64,000 nucleotides of DNA. It comes from Peribolospora baueri (Eukaryota; Basidiomycota; Peribolosporomycetes; Peribolosporales; Peribolosporaceae). The notes under the pieces were generated by a model. That model worked only from the letters and a program-made list of their open reading frames with translations, was not told the DNA's origin and ran no database searches. Shown here piece after piece: positions 11,470-23,090 of the stretch. Within the stretch, counting starts at the first letter, position 1, and every line of letters starts with the position of its first letter. The stretch is from positions 434,001 to 498,000 of the forward strand of contig JAMDHS010000001.1 in NCBI GenBank assembly GCA_029717555.1, in the 5' to 3' direction. The position numbers were made by a program, and so were the translations under genes.

Positions 11470-12226
11470 GGCCGAGTGGCGGTGCGATGACGGACAAGGG
11501 AACGAAGTAAAGAGGACTTCACCCTCTCTTCCAACTCGTATCGGCCCTCTAAGCGATACGAAGAAGAATATAAGGAGAGAGAGTGGGGGTGGTGACGAAA
11601 AGCGGTCAGTTTGGAGAAGGGGGTTGCGGTTTGGTAATGTTGACAATGGTGTTTGATGAGAGAGGCGAGATGGGATGTTGATGATCACGGCGTCGACGCG
11701 ACTGCGGCAATTGGGGTGTGAAGGGGCTAGCGTGCATAAACCGCCGACGACCACGTGAACGTTTTCGTTTTCCTTACGTCTCCGGACCTAAGATGCGTGA
11801 CATCGTCCGGAGAAGACGGCAGCCCCCGGGTTGGCACCTCGCACGTCAGACGACTCTTGACTCAAACCGACCGACATACATCCGACAAAAATGTAGAAAA
11901 ACACCATTCCAGACACCTCCTTCTAAGCTACGCCGCGAGATATACATACGCACGGCAAATGTCGAGGCAGGTACGTTCGCAGTCTAACAGGGCTAGGAAG
12001 ACCCTCGGCCATGGCCAACTCCAATCACGTCTCTTCGCGAGGGGCCAGAGCGGCCTGCGTAGAACAAAAAAGATTGCAAGCGACGTTATAGTAGTGTACA
12101 GTAGGCGAGAGTTCGATTCGCACAAGAGGAAAGCGAAAGAGGATATTCCAGAAGCGGAAAAATGAGCGGGGATGGATAGATTCGCTAGGAGAAGTAACTC
12201 TTTAGGCGGAGGAGACCCTGCATGAT
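11470..12226. other. Intergenic region, ADA2 promoter and FIS1 3' flank
   Basis: Both flanking genes are on the minus strand. The part next to 11469 should carry the ADA2 promoter. I see no further gene. Confidence 0.5.
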
Positions 12227-13230
12227 CTACTTCCTCCGACCGCTGCGAAGAAGACCGGCCAGCACGATGCCACCGACTGCTGCGAGGCCTCCGACGAGCG
12301 CCATGCCGATATAACCCTCTAAAGAAAGAAGAATGGCGGTTTGCAAGGGCATGACCACAAGCGCGGCAGGTGTAGCGAGCGGATGTTGGGACGAAGTTGA
12401 AAGCGAATGGTTCAGGTAAACAAGAAACGAAAATAATCCGCCCAACCAAACGAATACGCCTGCGGAGAACGACCGAATATGCCCACCTTTCGCGACACCT
12501 TTGTCGATGAGTTGGCCCAGGCTCTGAGCCTGCAGGTTGCCAGGCTCTTTCTGCAGAAGGAGCTCTGCAATCAAAACGACATTGATCACCTGGGTCAGAA
12601 TGAATCGAGGGACACCACACACGACCTGCTGCCGACAACCAAACGGACGAAAGGGACGAAAAAAGGCGGTCAAGTCAAACGAGGAAATGATCGCCAACGC
12701 ACCATTGAATCGCTTTGCCTCTTCAAAGTTGCCCATCTTATAGTGGCCCAGGGAAAGATAGTACAAGCATTCGCGGCGCCTTGGTGGATCCGCTCGGTAG
12801 ATCTCTGGCGATTGTGGCGATCGAGAGGATGGGAGCCAGTGGTGTAACGATTGACGGAAGCACCGGTAAGAGGTCATTCGTATAAGGGAAAATCCAAAAA
12901 GTCAAAGAGTCAAGGTCAGCGGAGAAAATTCGAATGAATGGTCCCTATTTGGGATACCCTGGTTGCCACCCTACGCCTAACTGAGGTTGTCCTCCGCCGA
13001 TCCCATCCTCCGAGCACGCTTCAATAACGACCAAACTCACCAGCCAGTAAGACAACACCCTCTGCCTGCTCCTCCCTTCTCTTACTTTTGACGAGACCCC
13101 AGGCAAAGTTGAACTTGGTCTGCGTGCTAACGTGACCCTGCGAGCTCTCCTTGACGTACTGCTGTCGGAGCACGTCTAGCTCTTGCGGCTGTAGAGACGT
13201 CTCGGCGTCTGCTGCGTAGGGTAGCTGCAT
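12227..13230 (-). CDS. FIS1: Mitochondrial fission protein Fis1
   Basis: Tail-anchored outer-membrane adaptor that recruits the fission dynamin. Exons complement(12227..12318, 12487..12564, 12703..12804, 13041..13230) give 153 residues, the usual family length. The start [13 protein letters not shown] aligns with fungal Fis1 N-termini. TPR-like helices follow ([43 protein letters not shown]). The tail is a single TM helix ([21 protein letters not shown]) with a short basic end, RSGRRK, typical for outer-membrane targeting. A pyrimidine tract plus TAG about 30 bases before the ATG suggests a leader intron; an upstream in-frame start is possible but unneeded. Confidence 0.95.
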
Positions 13231-14297
13231 CTTCCAAGGGGCCAATTCAGAGGCACACGCTAGCGGGGAAAGGGCGGTTGGACGGGGTGAGAGAGAGAAG
13301 AGGAATGCTAACAATCTACGGGGATAAGTTAGGCGTCGAGCAGCGGAGCGTGGCAGCACCGCCGGCCACCGTGTTTCGATCACTCCGGGTGCTTCGCTTG
13401 ATCATTTCCCACGTGTCGCAGCTCTTCGCGCCCACGTCCACGCCGCGCGAATCTCCAGCGTCCGGCCTCGCCAGTCTCGCTCAGCAGGTCGTTCGTTCGC
13501 CATCCTTGGAATCTATCTGCCGGCGCCCACTTGGTGTGAATGTGAAGCATCTACCCTCCTCATGTACGTCCCATGAGTGTTGAGGGTCAGGCGGCTTCAC
13601 CATCGTCGAGAGCCGCGGTTTTCGAGACCCGGAGGCCTGCCCTTTCTCGAGCACCTTGTTTCTACTGCTGCTCGCGATGCGTGTTCGCCCGAGTCAACGC
13701 ACCGTCTTGCGTTTCTCGCTCTTTCTCACGCTGGCTCCTTCCTCCCTCCCTACCTATTGCCCTTACGCACGGGAAGTTTAGCTAGAGCAGGAGCGCGCCG
13801 GCAGACTGTGTGGCGAGGAGAGCGGTCGTCTTCGGCGGCTCGTCGCGCAAATACTATAAACACGCACCCCGGCGTCAGACTTGCCAACGAGACGGGGGCG
13901 GGGATTTGAACTCTTTCTCTAGCTGATAGAAGCTGCTTGGCCAAACGATGCGACCAGAAAAAAAGAGAGGAGTACAGCTCCAAAAGAAACGCCACCAGCA
14001 TGCGAAGCACACACCCAAGTCTGCGATGGTGTATATTGTGCAAGAAGACGACGGATCTGACGTTGCGATAGGAAGCTGTACACCGGCGAGACAGGGGTCC
14101 ATAGTCCATGATGGGAGCCCTCGTACGGAGCCTGTATCGAAAAGCGAAGGGACGTCCGACGCAGACAACTGAGTGGGCGGCGTTAACGGAAGAGAAGCAG
14201 ATCGGATCGGCAAAAGTTTGGAGTACACCGATCATCACCCGTCGACGACATCAGGCCATCGATCAGACTCTCTCCTTCTCTCCTTATCCACCCACTT
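13231..14297. other. Divergent intergenic region, FIS1 / DEAD-box helicase
   Basis: About 1.07 kb between divergent starts. It contains promoter sequence for both genes; ORFs in it are short, overlap on both strands and carry no recognisable domain. Confidence 0.5.
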
Positions 14298-16301
14298 ATG
14301 ATTTCACAGGCCGCCTCCTCCATACGGCACTGTTCCTGCCGCCTTGCTTTCCCTTCAGCAGGCACATTCTTGCCCCGTCTATCCTCGTCGCTGAGGTCGA
14401 GGCAGGCGCGCTCTACGTCTGAGTGTCCAATTCCGGCGGTTCGATGTAGCTCAGCAGTTTTCAGCTCGACCAGGACATTTGGGGAAACGTCACCGGCTGA
14501 GCTCGCTCCCGCCACAACGTCCGAGCTTACTGATTCGAGCGTAGGCACGGAAAGGACGGAACGGGAGGCCTTGGAGACGGCACAAGCCTTCGAGGTCAGT
14601 TGATGAGTTCCTTTCGCAAGGAGCACTCTTCGTGCCCGTTCCTTCTCACTCCATTTCACTCTCCCTCTCGCACAGGACCTCGGCGTGAACCCTAATGTCG
14701 CCGCCTCTCTCTCCCTCGCCTTTCCTCATATCCGAAGACCAACAAAAGCTCAGGCAGCACTTATCACCTCTGTCCTCGACAACCACGACGTCGTGTGTCG
14801 TGCGCACACTGGCACGGGCAAGACGTTTGGTCTCGTGCTGGCCCTCCTCGGAAAGCCGCGAGTAGTATTTCGAGACCCCTTCCGAAAAGGTGGCAAAGGC
14901 AAGGTGGACGAGGTGAACGATGACGAGGAAGGCTTGCCTGGCATCTCCTCCTTGCTCGTCGTTCCAAACAACGATCTGGCCTTTCAGATTGAGCGATGGG
15001 TCCGCGCTTTACTGCCGCGTTCCGCTTTTCCGTCGCTTGACCCGGTCCTCCAGATCGTCGTCCGTGCCGACCCAACCATGTCTCCAGCCGCACAGGTCGA
15101 GCGCCTCCGCAAATCGCCTCCGCACCTTCTCGTCGGCACCGCAACGAGGCTTTTGGAGATCGCCGAACAGAAGGAAGGCCTGCTCGGCATTCACGGACTG
15201 CGAACGGTAGCGGTTGACGAGGCAGACCAGCTTCTTAGCTTGCCTGGCCGCTTTCCGACGCAATGGCACATGCGCATGTTTGAGGCCAAGCCTAGCGCTG
15301 CCCTCACTCTTCTACGGAAGATCATGAAGGCCCGAGGGGTGAAGGGGGCGGAAGGTAAATCCGTTGACAGAGGTCAGGACACGACGACGTCGTCCCACGG
15401 CAAGAAGTCGCCGTCCTTCCCGGAGCAACGATTACAGCTTGTCTGCGCTTCTGCTACGGCCAACAGCGTTCTACGCGACTACCTCCTTCGTCGTACGGGC
15501 TGGACAACGAAAAAGTCGAGCCGCTTTCTGGACTTCACAAGGGAAGGGATGGGAGTGACGCCTCGGACAATTGAACATCACTGTCTCGTCGTCAGCGAGC
15601 GGAGTACGAGGAACATCCAAATCCGAGAGACGCTCAGCAGAGCCGCGAAGGAGCTCGCCGAGTCTGCGGACATAGGCGACGAAAAGGATGGTGACACGCC
15701 CACCTCTCGAGTACGATTGACAACCTCCGGCGCTCGCCCCGATAATCCTCATTCTCGATCCGGTTTCTTCCAACCGGCTCCCGGTTCCATCGATCCTCTC
15801 CTGTTGGAAGCCGTGGCGGAGGCGTATGCCCTGGACGAAGTATGGAGAGGAATCCTCTTCATCCCTTCCGGCGTGAGCCGCCGCAAAGTGGTCGACGAGC
15901 TTGTCGGGCTCGGTGTGCCTGCACGATACGTTGAAAACGCTGCCGAAGCGGAGGCGAGCGGAGAGGAGCCCTATCTGTTGGTCACGTCGGAGGACCAGAG
16001 TCGTGGGCTAGACATCCCAGACCTATCCCACGCGTTCATCATGGGTCCCCCTAGTAGCCCAAGCAGCTACGTTCACATGGCCGGACGGGTGGGACGGATG
16101 GGCCGGCAAGGCAGGGTCATTTTGATCGTGCGCGGCGAAAACGAAGGTGTTTCACCGGCGAAAGCGGAGACCGACTGGCCAGCATCCGTCTCGCAAGACC
16201 CGGCTGAAGGGAAGCTTGCCGTTGGTGACGAGCGCAAGGCGGCGTCTATGTATCGGCTTCTCGACATTCTAGTGCGCCCTTTCCCTCATGTCGAAGAGTA
16301 G
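14298..16301 (+). CDS. DEAD-box RNA helicase, probably mitochondrial (Mrh4-like)
   Basis: ATP-dependent RNA helicase. Exons 14298..14594 and 14676..16301 give about 640 residues. The first ~70 residues are rich in Ser/Arg and poor in acids, consistent with a mitochondrial presequence. Motifs: Q-like RRPTKAQ (119-125), motif I AHTGTGKT (142-149), DEAD box VDEADQLL (280-283), SAT as ASATAN, RGLDIPD, and a motif VI written HMAGRVGRMGR. The weakly conserved motifs Ib and VI, an Arg/Lys-rich insert after motif I and the targeting region point to the mitochondrial Mrh4 group, which acts in large-subunit ribosome assembly; that assignment is an inference. The 81-nt intron is placed by GAG|GTCAGT and CACAG|GAC. 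Confidence 0.85.
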
Positions 16302-16652
16302 ACCAGCAGATCGCATATCACGAAGTGACAGTCATTGACACCTTTGGCGCCGGACCTGTATTTCATCCACGTTTCTTTTGGTATACGGTGACTTATCCAT
16401 AATGTCTCAAGGAATCCTTTAACCCCGCCTAACCCCGAGCTCGCATCTAGTCGTCTTCGTCTACTCTTCCGTCGATCACAGCACGCACACACTTCTGCTC
16501 TTACCACCTTACTCCGCGCCACCTTGACGCTCGGCTTTTTTTTTTTTTTTCACTTCGACCTATCCGTCCTCGATCTGATCAGATTTGCGACGGCGCCTGT
16601 ACGGCACATATTTTCTGTCTTGCACTTGGGCTCTTTGGTCATCCACATTAGC
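16302..16652. promoter_or_regulatory. Intergenic / U2AF1 promoter region
   Basis: This 351-bp gap separates tandem genes. It contains a 15-T tract at about 16536-16550, 100 bases before the U2AF1 ATG. No other gene is seen. Confidence 0.45.
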
Positions 16653-17900
16653 ATGAGCGGAGCTACTTATCTCGCTTCCATCTACGGCACGGAGCAGGAC
16701 AAGGTCAACTGCAGGTGCGCATTCTTCTCCCTTCGAAGCTGGTCCACGGCCATTCGTTGATTTACCTCCTTTATTCATCTGCATCCCCACAGTTTCTACT
16801 ACAAAATCGGCGCCTGCCGCCATGGTGACCGCTGCTCACGAAAGCACACAAAGCCACCGTTCAGTCAGACGATCCTAGTGGCCAACGTCTGGCAGAACCC
16901 TCGCCACAAGAACCCCGACACCAACATAGGTGACAGTGAGGTGCAGCAGATCTTTGACGACTTTTACGAGGACTTTTTTTGGTGAGCCACCGCCATGTTT
17001 TCTTGAGGATGCTCGCGCTTCGCACGTAGACCCATGCCTTCTTCGTGCTGACCATGTTTGTACGTCGATGCGTCATTCGCCCTGTACTCTTTGCAGCGAG
17101 CTCAGCAAGTATGGGAATGTGGTGGAAATGCACGTTTGCGACAACGTGGGAGATCACCTGATCGGCAACGTCTACGTGCGGTACGACTGGGAGGACGAGG
17201 CACAGCGCGCTGTGGACGAGTTGAATCAACGATACTACGCAGGTGAGTGATCCTGCAATCTGGTCGCACCAGCGGCAGCATTTGAAACGCTTAGGATCTG
17301 ACACTTTTTTCTGCTCGCCCGCACGACCTCACAGGTCGTCCCCTCTTCGCCGAGCTGTCTCCCGTCACCGACTTTCGCGAGGCCTGCTGCCGACAGAACG
17401 AGACAGGCGAGTGCAACCGTGGCGGATTCTGTAACTTCATGCACCTCCGACACCCTACGATGTCGCTTGTCCGCGAGCTCGAGGCACAGCAACGCGTGGA
17501 GCGTCGTCTTAACCCGCGGCCCGATCCGCGCGAGTACAAGGCTTCTACGACGACGGGCATGAGCGACTGGAAACGAGAGCTGGCAGCCGAAAGTGGTAGC
17601 GACTGGAGGAACGCGCCCGGTCCGGACGAGGAGCCAAGGCCGGATTGGAGGAGCGAAGGCGATGGAGGTCGGGGCGGTGGGTGGAGAGACGGACCGAGTG
17701 CTCTGGACGAGTCGTATGGTAGCGCTGGTCACGGCACCGCGCCGGCTGTGCACAACGGCTACGCGGGCGGCAACTACCCCACTGGCGCCGATGCCGCGTA
17801 CGCCGGCAGCGCCAGCGAGTTCGGTCGGGAGCGATATGACGATTCCTATCGTGCTGGCCCACCAGGCCGGTCCGCCAGTCCGCCCGGCGCCCGCTACTAA
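16653..17900 (+). CDS. Splicing factor U2AF small subunit
   Basis: Recognises the 3' splice-site AG as the U2AF heterodimer. Exons 16653..16714, 16793..16981, 17097..17242, 17335..17900 give about 320 residues. Order: N-terminus MSGATYLASIYGTEQDKVNC, first CCCH finger (CSFYYKIGACRHGDRCSRKH), degenerate RRM with the family signature (IFDDFYEDFF, GNVVEMHVCDNVGDHLIGN, RYYAGRPLFAEL), second CCCH finger (CCRQNETGECNRGGFCNFMH). A Gly/Ser/Arg/Asp-rich tail replaces the RS domain, as in other fungi. Human and fission-yeast orthologues are U2AF1/U2AF23. Only 164 bases separate its stop from that of the convergent folate gene. Confidence 0.97.
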
Positions 17901-18064
17901 TGCGAGGTCGTTTCAGGGAGGAGGTGTTCATCTCATCTATTGTACACTACCAAAACGTCTGGTCGTCTGATCATCGAGGTATTCATACGCATCATATTTC
18001 CGTCTGTTTAACGATATTGAGCGGTCCTAACAGGTCGCGAGAGGCATACAGGTGACGTTTCCGC

Positions 18065-20889
18065 CTACTGTTTTCGGAAGATTGCGTCGGCCGTCTTAGC
18101 CACGTCCACCATTTCAGCAGTGTCGTGAACTCTGATGACGTCGCAGCCACCGGCGATGGCGGCGGTACACGCGGCTGCCGTACCGAACGCTCGCTCCTTG
18201 GGCTCGCTCCTACCGGTCAAAGCGCCGAGGAAGCGTTTCCGAGACGCGCCGACCAGAATGGGGAAGGACGAGAGTGACGCATTGGGCGCGTCCGAATAGG
18301 ACGGCACGAGCTCGTCTGATGTGGGAAGTGATGCCGCCGAAACCGGCCCGTTGATTTTAGCCAGGTGCTTGAGCAAGTCGAGGTTACCGTGGACGTCCTT
18401 GGCGAAGCCGATGCCTGGGTCGAGAATAATGTTCCACCTCCGAACGCCAGCCTCCAAAGCCAGGCGAACGCGATCCTCGAGCTCTTTCTTGACTCCCCCG
18501 AGGACGTCGCCTCCCTCGTATTCAGACATCTGACTCATTGTCTTGGGATCACCACGCATGTGCATCAGCACATACGGCACGCCGCGACTAGCGACCAGTG
18601 GGATCATCCGCTCGTCGGCTGCTCCGCCGGAGACGTCATTGACGATGTCCGCGCCAGCATCCAGCGCCGCTTCGGCCACGGACGCACGGAACGTGTCGAC
18701 CGAGATGGGGACGGTCACGCCCTCGGCTCGGAGTTGTTGGATAAGCGGTACCACACGTCCAGCCTCTTCTTCTGGGCTGACGTCCGCTGCGTTGGGTCGC
18801 GTGCTCATACCGCCGATGTCCAAAACATCTGCACCTTCGTCCACCATCTTCCGCGCTGAAGCGACCGCGTCGGAGACTGCAAAGTGGTCTCCACCGTCGG
18901 AAAATGAGTCGGGCGTCGCATTGATAATGCTCATAACGAAGGTCTTCGACGACCAAGTCCAGAGTCGGCGCCCATCTTTGCCATCAACCGTTTCGGAGCT
19001 TACAGCTGAGGGCAGAGGTAGAACTCTGCGGACTTGCGGATCGACGTAGTCCGGCGAGTTCTGGATCTGAGAAAGAATCTGCGAGACGGTCTGTTTGAGC
19101 TTTGGATGCTCATGATGGGGCATAACGCTGATCAAGTGAAGGACGATGAGAAGATCAGTCTGAAGTTTACCACCCCCAGGAAGACATTAAACACTGACAA
19201 CGGCTGCCCACTCACTCCACCAGCGGCCTCAGGACGAACTCTCGTTCCTTAAGGCCGGCATGTGGGACGTTCAGTTCTGGTGACTGATCGATTACTTGTT
19301 GGTCGTAGAAGATGATGTCGAGGTCGACAACTCTGGGTCCCTTCTCCACCACGCCAATCTTAGACCGTCCGAGATCCTTTTCGATTGCCTGGCAAAGCCT
19401 CATCAGTTCGAAGGGACCAAGGGAGGTCGTGATCTACAGAAGAAGAATCCGGTGAGCGCTCTGCTTGACATATGTCACTCCACGTTTAAAAAGCTCACCT
19501 TACAGACGGCGTTCAGGAACGTCGGCTGCTCCGTGACGTACATAGGAGCAGTTTCGTAGATGAAAGACGTGTCGACGACCTTACACCCTCGCTTCTCAAG
19601 CTCTTTACACGCGAGCTCCAGATTTCTTGCGCGGTCGCCCAAGTTCGAACCGAGGGCAATAGCGGCGATGTGCTTCTCCGTGGCTGAGTTAGTGACCTGT
19701 TCAGCCGTGGAGGTGGAAAAGTCTCGCCGTTGAGCGGCTGCCGGCGTTCTCTGCTCTCTTTCGAAGAAATCTCGGTCTCGCTTCACCTCGACGGCGGAGC
19801 TGCCGGCGAACATGAGCGCGCTCGGCTTGTCCACACGGATGGCTACGCGAGGGAGGCCTGAGCGCTGAATAGTGATTCTAGCGAGGGCGGTCGCGAGGGA
19901 CTCTACCGTTTGGTAAGAGGACGATTCCGCATACTTCGTAGTCCGGAAGGGTGTTCAGAGTTCCCCAGACAGAGGCCGTGAAGAAGACCCATTAGCGACA
20001 CGAATGCAGACACGGCAAGATCGACCTACTCCACGAGCTTACCTCCTGTACACCCTTCACGACGGACCTGACATCGTGCAAAGGCATTGCCCCACCCGTC
20101 AGGCGGGGCCACCACCTCAATCCTATCCTGACCATTTGCTTGTCTTCCCGTTCACAAGGGTTAACACCAAGAATAATCGGCAACTCCAAGTCCTTGACGA
20201 ACGCAATGTCCTCGGGTGCGTTTGGAGAATCGGCCGCGAGTTGGTGATGAGGAAGGCGGGGAGGTGCTTCAGGGGCTGTGGGGCTTGATGCGGCCAAGGA
20301 CTGACTAGAGACGACGTAGTCTTGCCCAGAGCGAACAATTTCTATCCCTGCTGCCGCTGCGCGGAGAAGGAGACGAGGCGCTTCTACTCGGAGTGTCACT
20401 ACGGGAGCGTGACATACAAAGACGCAGACCTCGGCTAGCCGTTCCTAGAGAAGAATATCATTTTTATAGGTCGATGACCCTTCCGGATGCGTCAGACTTG
20501 GGAGCTCGAATCTTCTCAAATTGCCTGAATCGTAGGACGCCGCCGCTCACCGCCAACTCGCTCAAGTTCTCGCACGCGCTCTCCGTCGCACACTTCTCCA
20601 GCTGCCTGCAGAGCACGCCGTAGTGAATGGAGTGGGGAAGATGGTCGGATCGACCGGCTTGGGCGACGTCGGTGTGGACGACGGCCGAGATGTGTACCGG
20701 CTGTGGCTGAATGCGGCCCCAGAGGTCAGGACCTACCAAGGCTCGGGCAACGAGGTCGTTTACGATGATCTACACGCGAATAGGGAGAGGGCGGGCAAAA
20801 GACCGTAAGTAGAGGGTCGGCGATGGATAGCCTCCGGTGAAGCGGGCTGTCTTCACCTTGTCAACGTAGGCCTCTTTTCCGTCCACCAT
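18065..20889 (-). CDS. FOL1: Trifunctional folate synthesis protein (DHNA-HPPK-DHPS)
   Basis: Three consecutive steps of folate synthesis in one chain: dihydroneopterin aldolase, hydroxymethylpterin pyrophosphokinase and dihydropteroate synthase, the sulfonamide target. Exons complement(18065..19127, 19216..19433, 19499..19933, 20043..20444, 20551..20769, 20857..20889), about 789 residues. The aldolase part (~10-240) shows KIIVNDLVARALVGPDLWGR, HSIHYGVLCRQLE and a second, more diverged DHNA-like repeat ending in SSYQTVESLATAL. HPPK (~306-440) has ALGSNLGDR and GPRVVDLDIIFYD. DHPS (~495-789) has NATPDSFSDGG and DIGGMSTRPNA. Exon 1 encodes 11 residues only, inferred because an in-frame stop precedes exon 2 and a GTG...TAG intron restores phase. 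Confidence 0.95.
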
Positions 20890-21311
20890 GGCTGACGAGG
20901 GAATCGGATGGACTCGCTTACGGCTCAGAAAATTAGCCACAGGAAGACCGATCGAACATCTTTTTCGCACGTGCATCGATCGATTTAGACCGTGGGAGAG
21001 ACCGTGGAAGTTTTGTTTTTCGGACGATATAGCGTGAGCCTCGGGCATCGTCCATAAAGCCCAATGTGTACAAATGGGCGGAATGCCCATGGGAAAGACA
21101 GGCATAAAGGGGAGAGGGCGGTACATGCGAAAATGCGATAGCATGGGAGTGTAACCCTGGCTGCAGCCCGGAGAGGGAGAGAGAGGAGAGGGTGCGAAAG
21201 GGAAGTCGAGGAAGAGGCGGGAGGAAGAGAGAAAGGAACGATGCGCCGATACGCTGCACACCGGATTCAAGCTCGCGAAATCGGACAGTTTGAGCCAAAT
21301 CAACCAGACGC
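20890..21311. promoter_or_regulatory. Intergenic, FOL1 promoter / RPS0 3' flank
   Basis: This 422-bp gap lies between two minus-strand genes. No gene or clear motif is recognised. Confidence 0.45.
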
Positions 21312-22488
21312 TTAGTCCCAGCCGGACGGCTGCTGCGCAGCGGCCGCGGGAGCGGCCTCCCAAGTGCCACCGGCCGGCTCGTTGCTCCAGTCCTGAGTAC
21401 CCTGAGCGTCCGCAGCCCAGTCGATGGTGCCCTCGGCCTGAGGAATGTTGGCAGCGAGCGTAGGGTTGATGCCACCAGTTTGAGCGGCGCCGCTGACGTC
21501 CCAGTCGCTAACTGCCTGAGCTTCCGCACCCTCTTGAGCGGCACCGGCGGCAGCCGCGGCCTTGGCACTAGCAGCCTCGGCCTGCTCCCGTTCAACCTCT
21601 TCAGGGTCGCGGTAGAAGAACATGTCCACCATGACACCCCAGCCATCAGGCGTGCGCGGGTGGGTGCCACGAAGACGGAGGACCTCACGGCAGAGGAGCC
21701 ACCACACGAGACCGATGGCGTGGCGGGACTTGTTGTTGGTGGGGATGGCCACGTCAACGTACTTGAGAGGAGCGTCGGTGTCGCAGAGAGCAATGACGGG
21801 GATGTTGACGTAAGCCGCCTCCCGGATGGCCTGGTGGTCGACGCGAGGGTCGGTGACGACGATCAGGCGGGGCTCCTTGAAGGAGCGGGTGATGTAGTTG
21901 GTGAAGTTACCGGGGGTGAAACGACCGGCGATGGCCTGAGCACCGGTGTTGGCGGCGAACTTGAGGACGGCGCGCTGACCATACTGGCGAGAGGAGATGA
22001 CGCAAACATCGTTCGGGTTCTCGATGGCGGCAATGACGCGGGCAGCCAGAACGAGCCTGCAGGGAGGGCATGGCATCATGTATCAGAGATCTGAGCACGG
22101 ACACCAACGAACTGCATATCAAAATGATAGGCTCACTTCTCCCAAGTCTTGCCGAGGTTGATCAGGTGGATACCTGAGGGCAGACACACGAGGGTGAAAA
22201 AAGGTCAGTTAATGTCTCACTGCAAGCCTCGTCCCGAGTTCCCATCCTCCGGAGTTCCGACGTAAGTGAATCCAACGCATATGCTACGGCCCCACCGCCT
22301 TTCGCCCTAATCTACCTCCTACCGCCAACACGGATCACTTGTGGACACGCACCATCGGCCCTGCGCTTGTAGACATAGGGCTCCATGGACTTGTCGCAGT
22401 TCTTCGCGCCAATGTGGCACTGCGCAGCAAGGAGCATCTGAATGTCCTCCTCAGAGGCATTCAGGACGGACGGGAGTTTGGAAGCCAT
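21312..22488 (-). CDS. RPS0: 40S ribosomal protein uS2 (RPS0 / RPSA)
   Basis: Structural component of the small ribosomal subunit near the mRNA exit. Exons complement(21312..22056, 22137..22173, 22353..22488) give about 305 residues. The sequence opens [20 protein letters not shown] and carries [51 protein letters not shown] and [20 protein letters not shown], all strongly conserved. The C-terminal tail is Ala/Glu-rich and ends with several acidic WD/WS repeats (SDWD, IDWAAD, QDWSNEP, GWD), as in other eukaryotic RPSA proteins. The 37-nt second exon is fixed by phase. The gene is head-to-head with the eL14 gene over 602 bp. Confidence 0.98.
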
Positions 22489-23090
22489 GTTGGGTAGGCT
22501 GGATAAGAGACGGTAGGGAACGAACATCCGAATGAGTCCTAGCCCTCAGTTTGCTCGCCTGGAACGGTAAAAAACGCCTGGACGTATAGCTCCCGGCCCT
22601 TCCAACCCTCCTCTCGCGGTCTGCAATACGTTCTAGCCAGTCCGCTACACTTCCAACGCAGTCGCCGTGCGAATGAAGCAGAGTCGGCAGCCAAACGAAG
22701 AGCCCTCCCAGTCTGTCCGTTTCCTACCTCTCGTCATCCGCCCGACAAATTCACGTTCTACTGCTCTTCAGCGCGCACACTCACATTGTAGCTCGGCCTG
22801 GGCTCGTCGCTGGGCTGGTCGGGTCGGTCGTTGCTTGACGTGACTTGGACTTTAGGCAATCGTTCTCTAGCCCCAGCTTCGCCCGAGGCTTCGCGCGGAA
22901 TCGCTCGTGCTGCGGCGCTGACCAGAACTGTACATTCGGTGGAAGCGATTGGAAAAGTAGGGTTACATTGCTGCGGCACGCTCCTCCACGAACGTTCACT
23001 CCTTCGCGGCTCAGCCGACCAAGGCTCCAATCGAGAAGCCAAGTCGCAAGATCCCCTACACGCCGCCCATCAACTCGCATCCTTGTCGCC
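22489..23090. promoter_or_regulatory. Bidirectional promoter of two ribosomal-protein genes
   Basis: A 602-bp gap lies between the divergent uS2 and eL14 starts. Such an arrangement fits coordinated expression. No TATA box or known ribosomal-protein motif could be assigned by eye, and no additional gene is seen. Confidence 0.5.

Noticed and set aside
13900-13960. tRNA-like GTTCAAATC T-loop on the minus strand
   Set aside because: The bases on either side of the loop cannot form a T-stem and no matching acceptor or D-arm is present.
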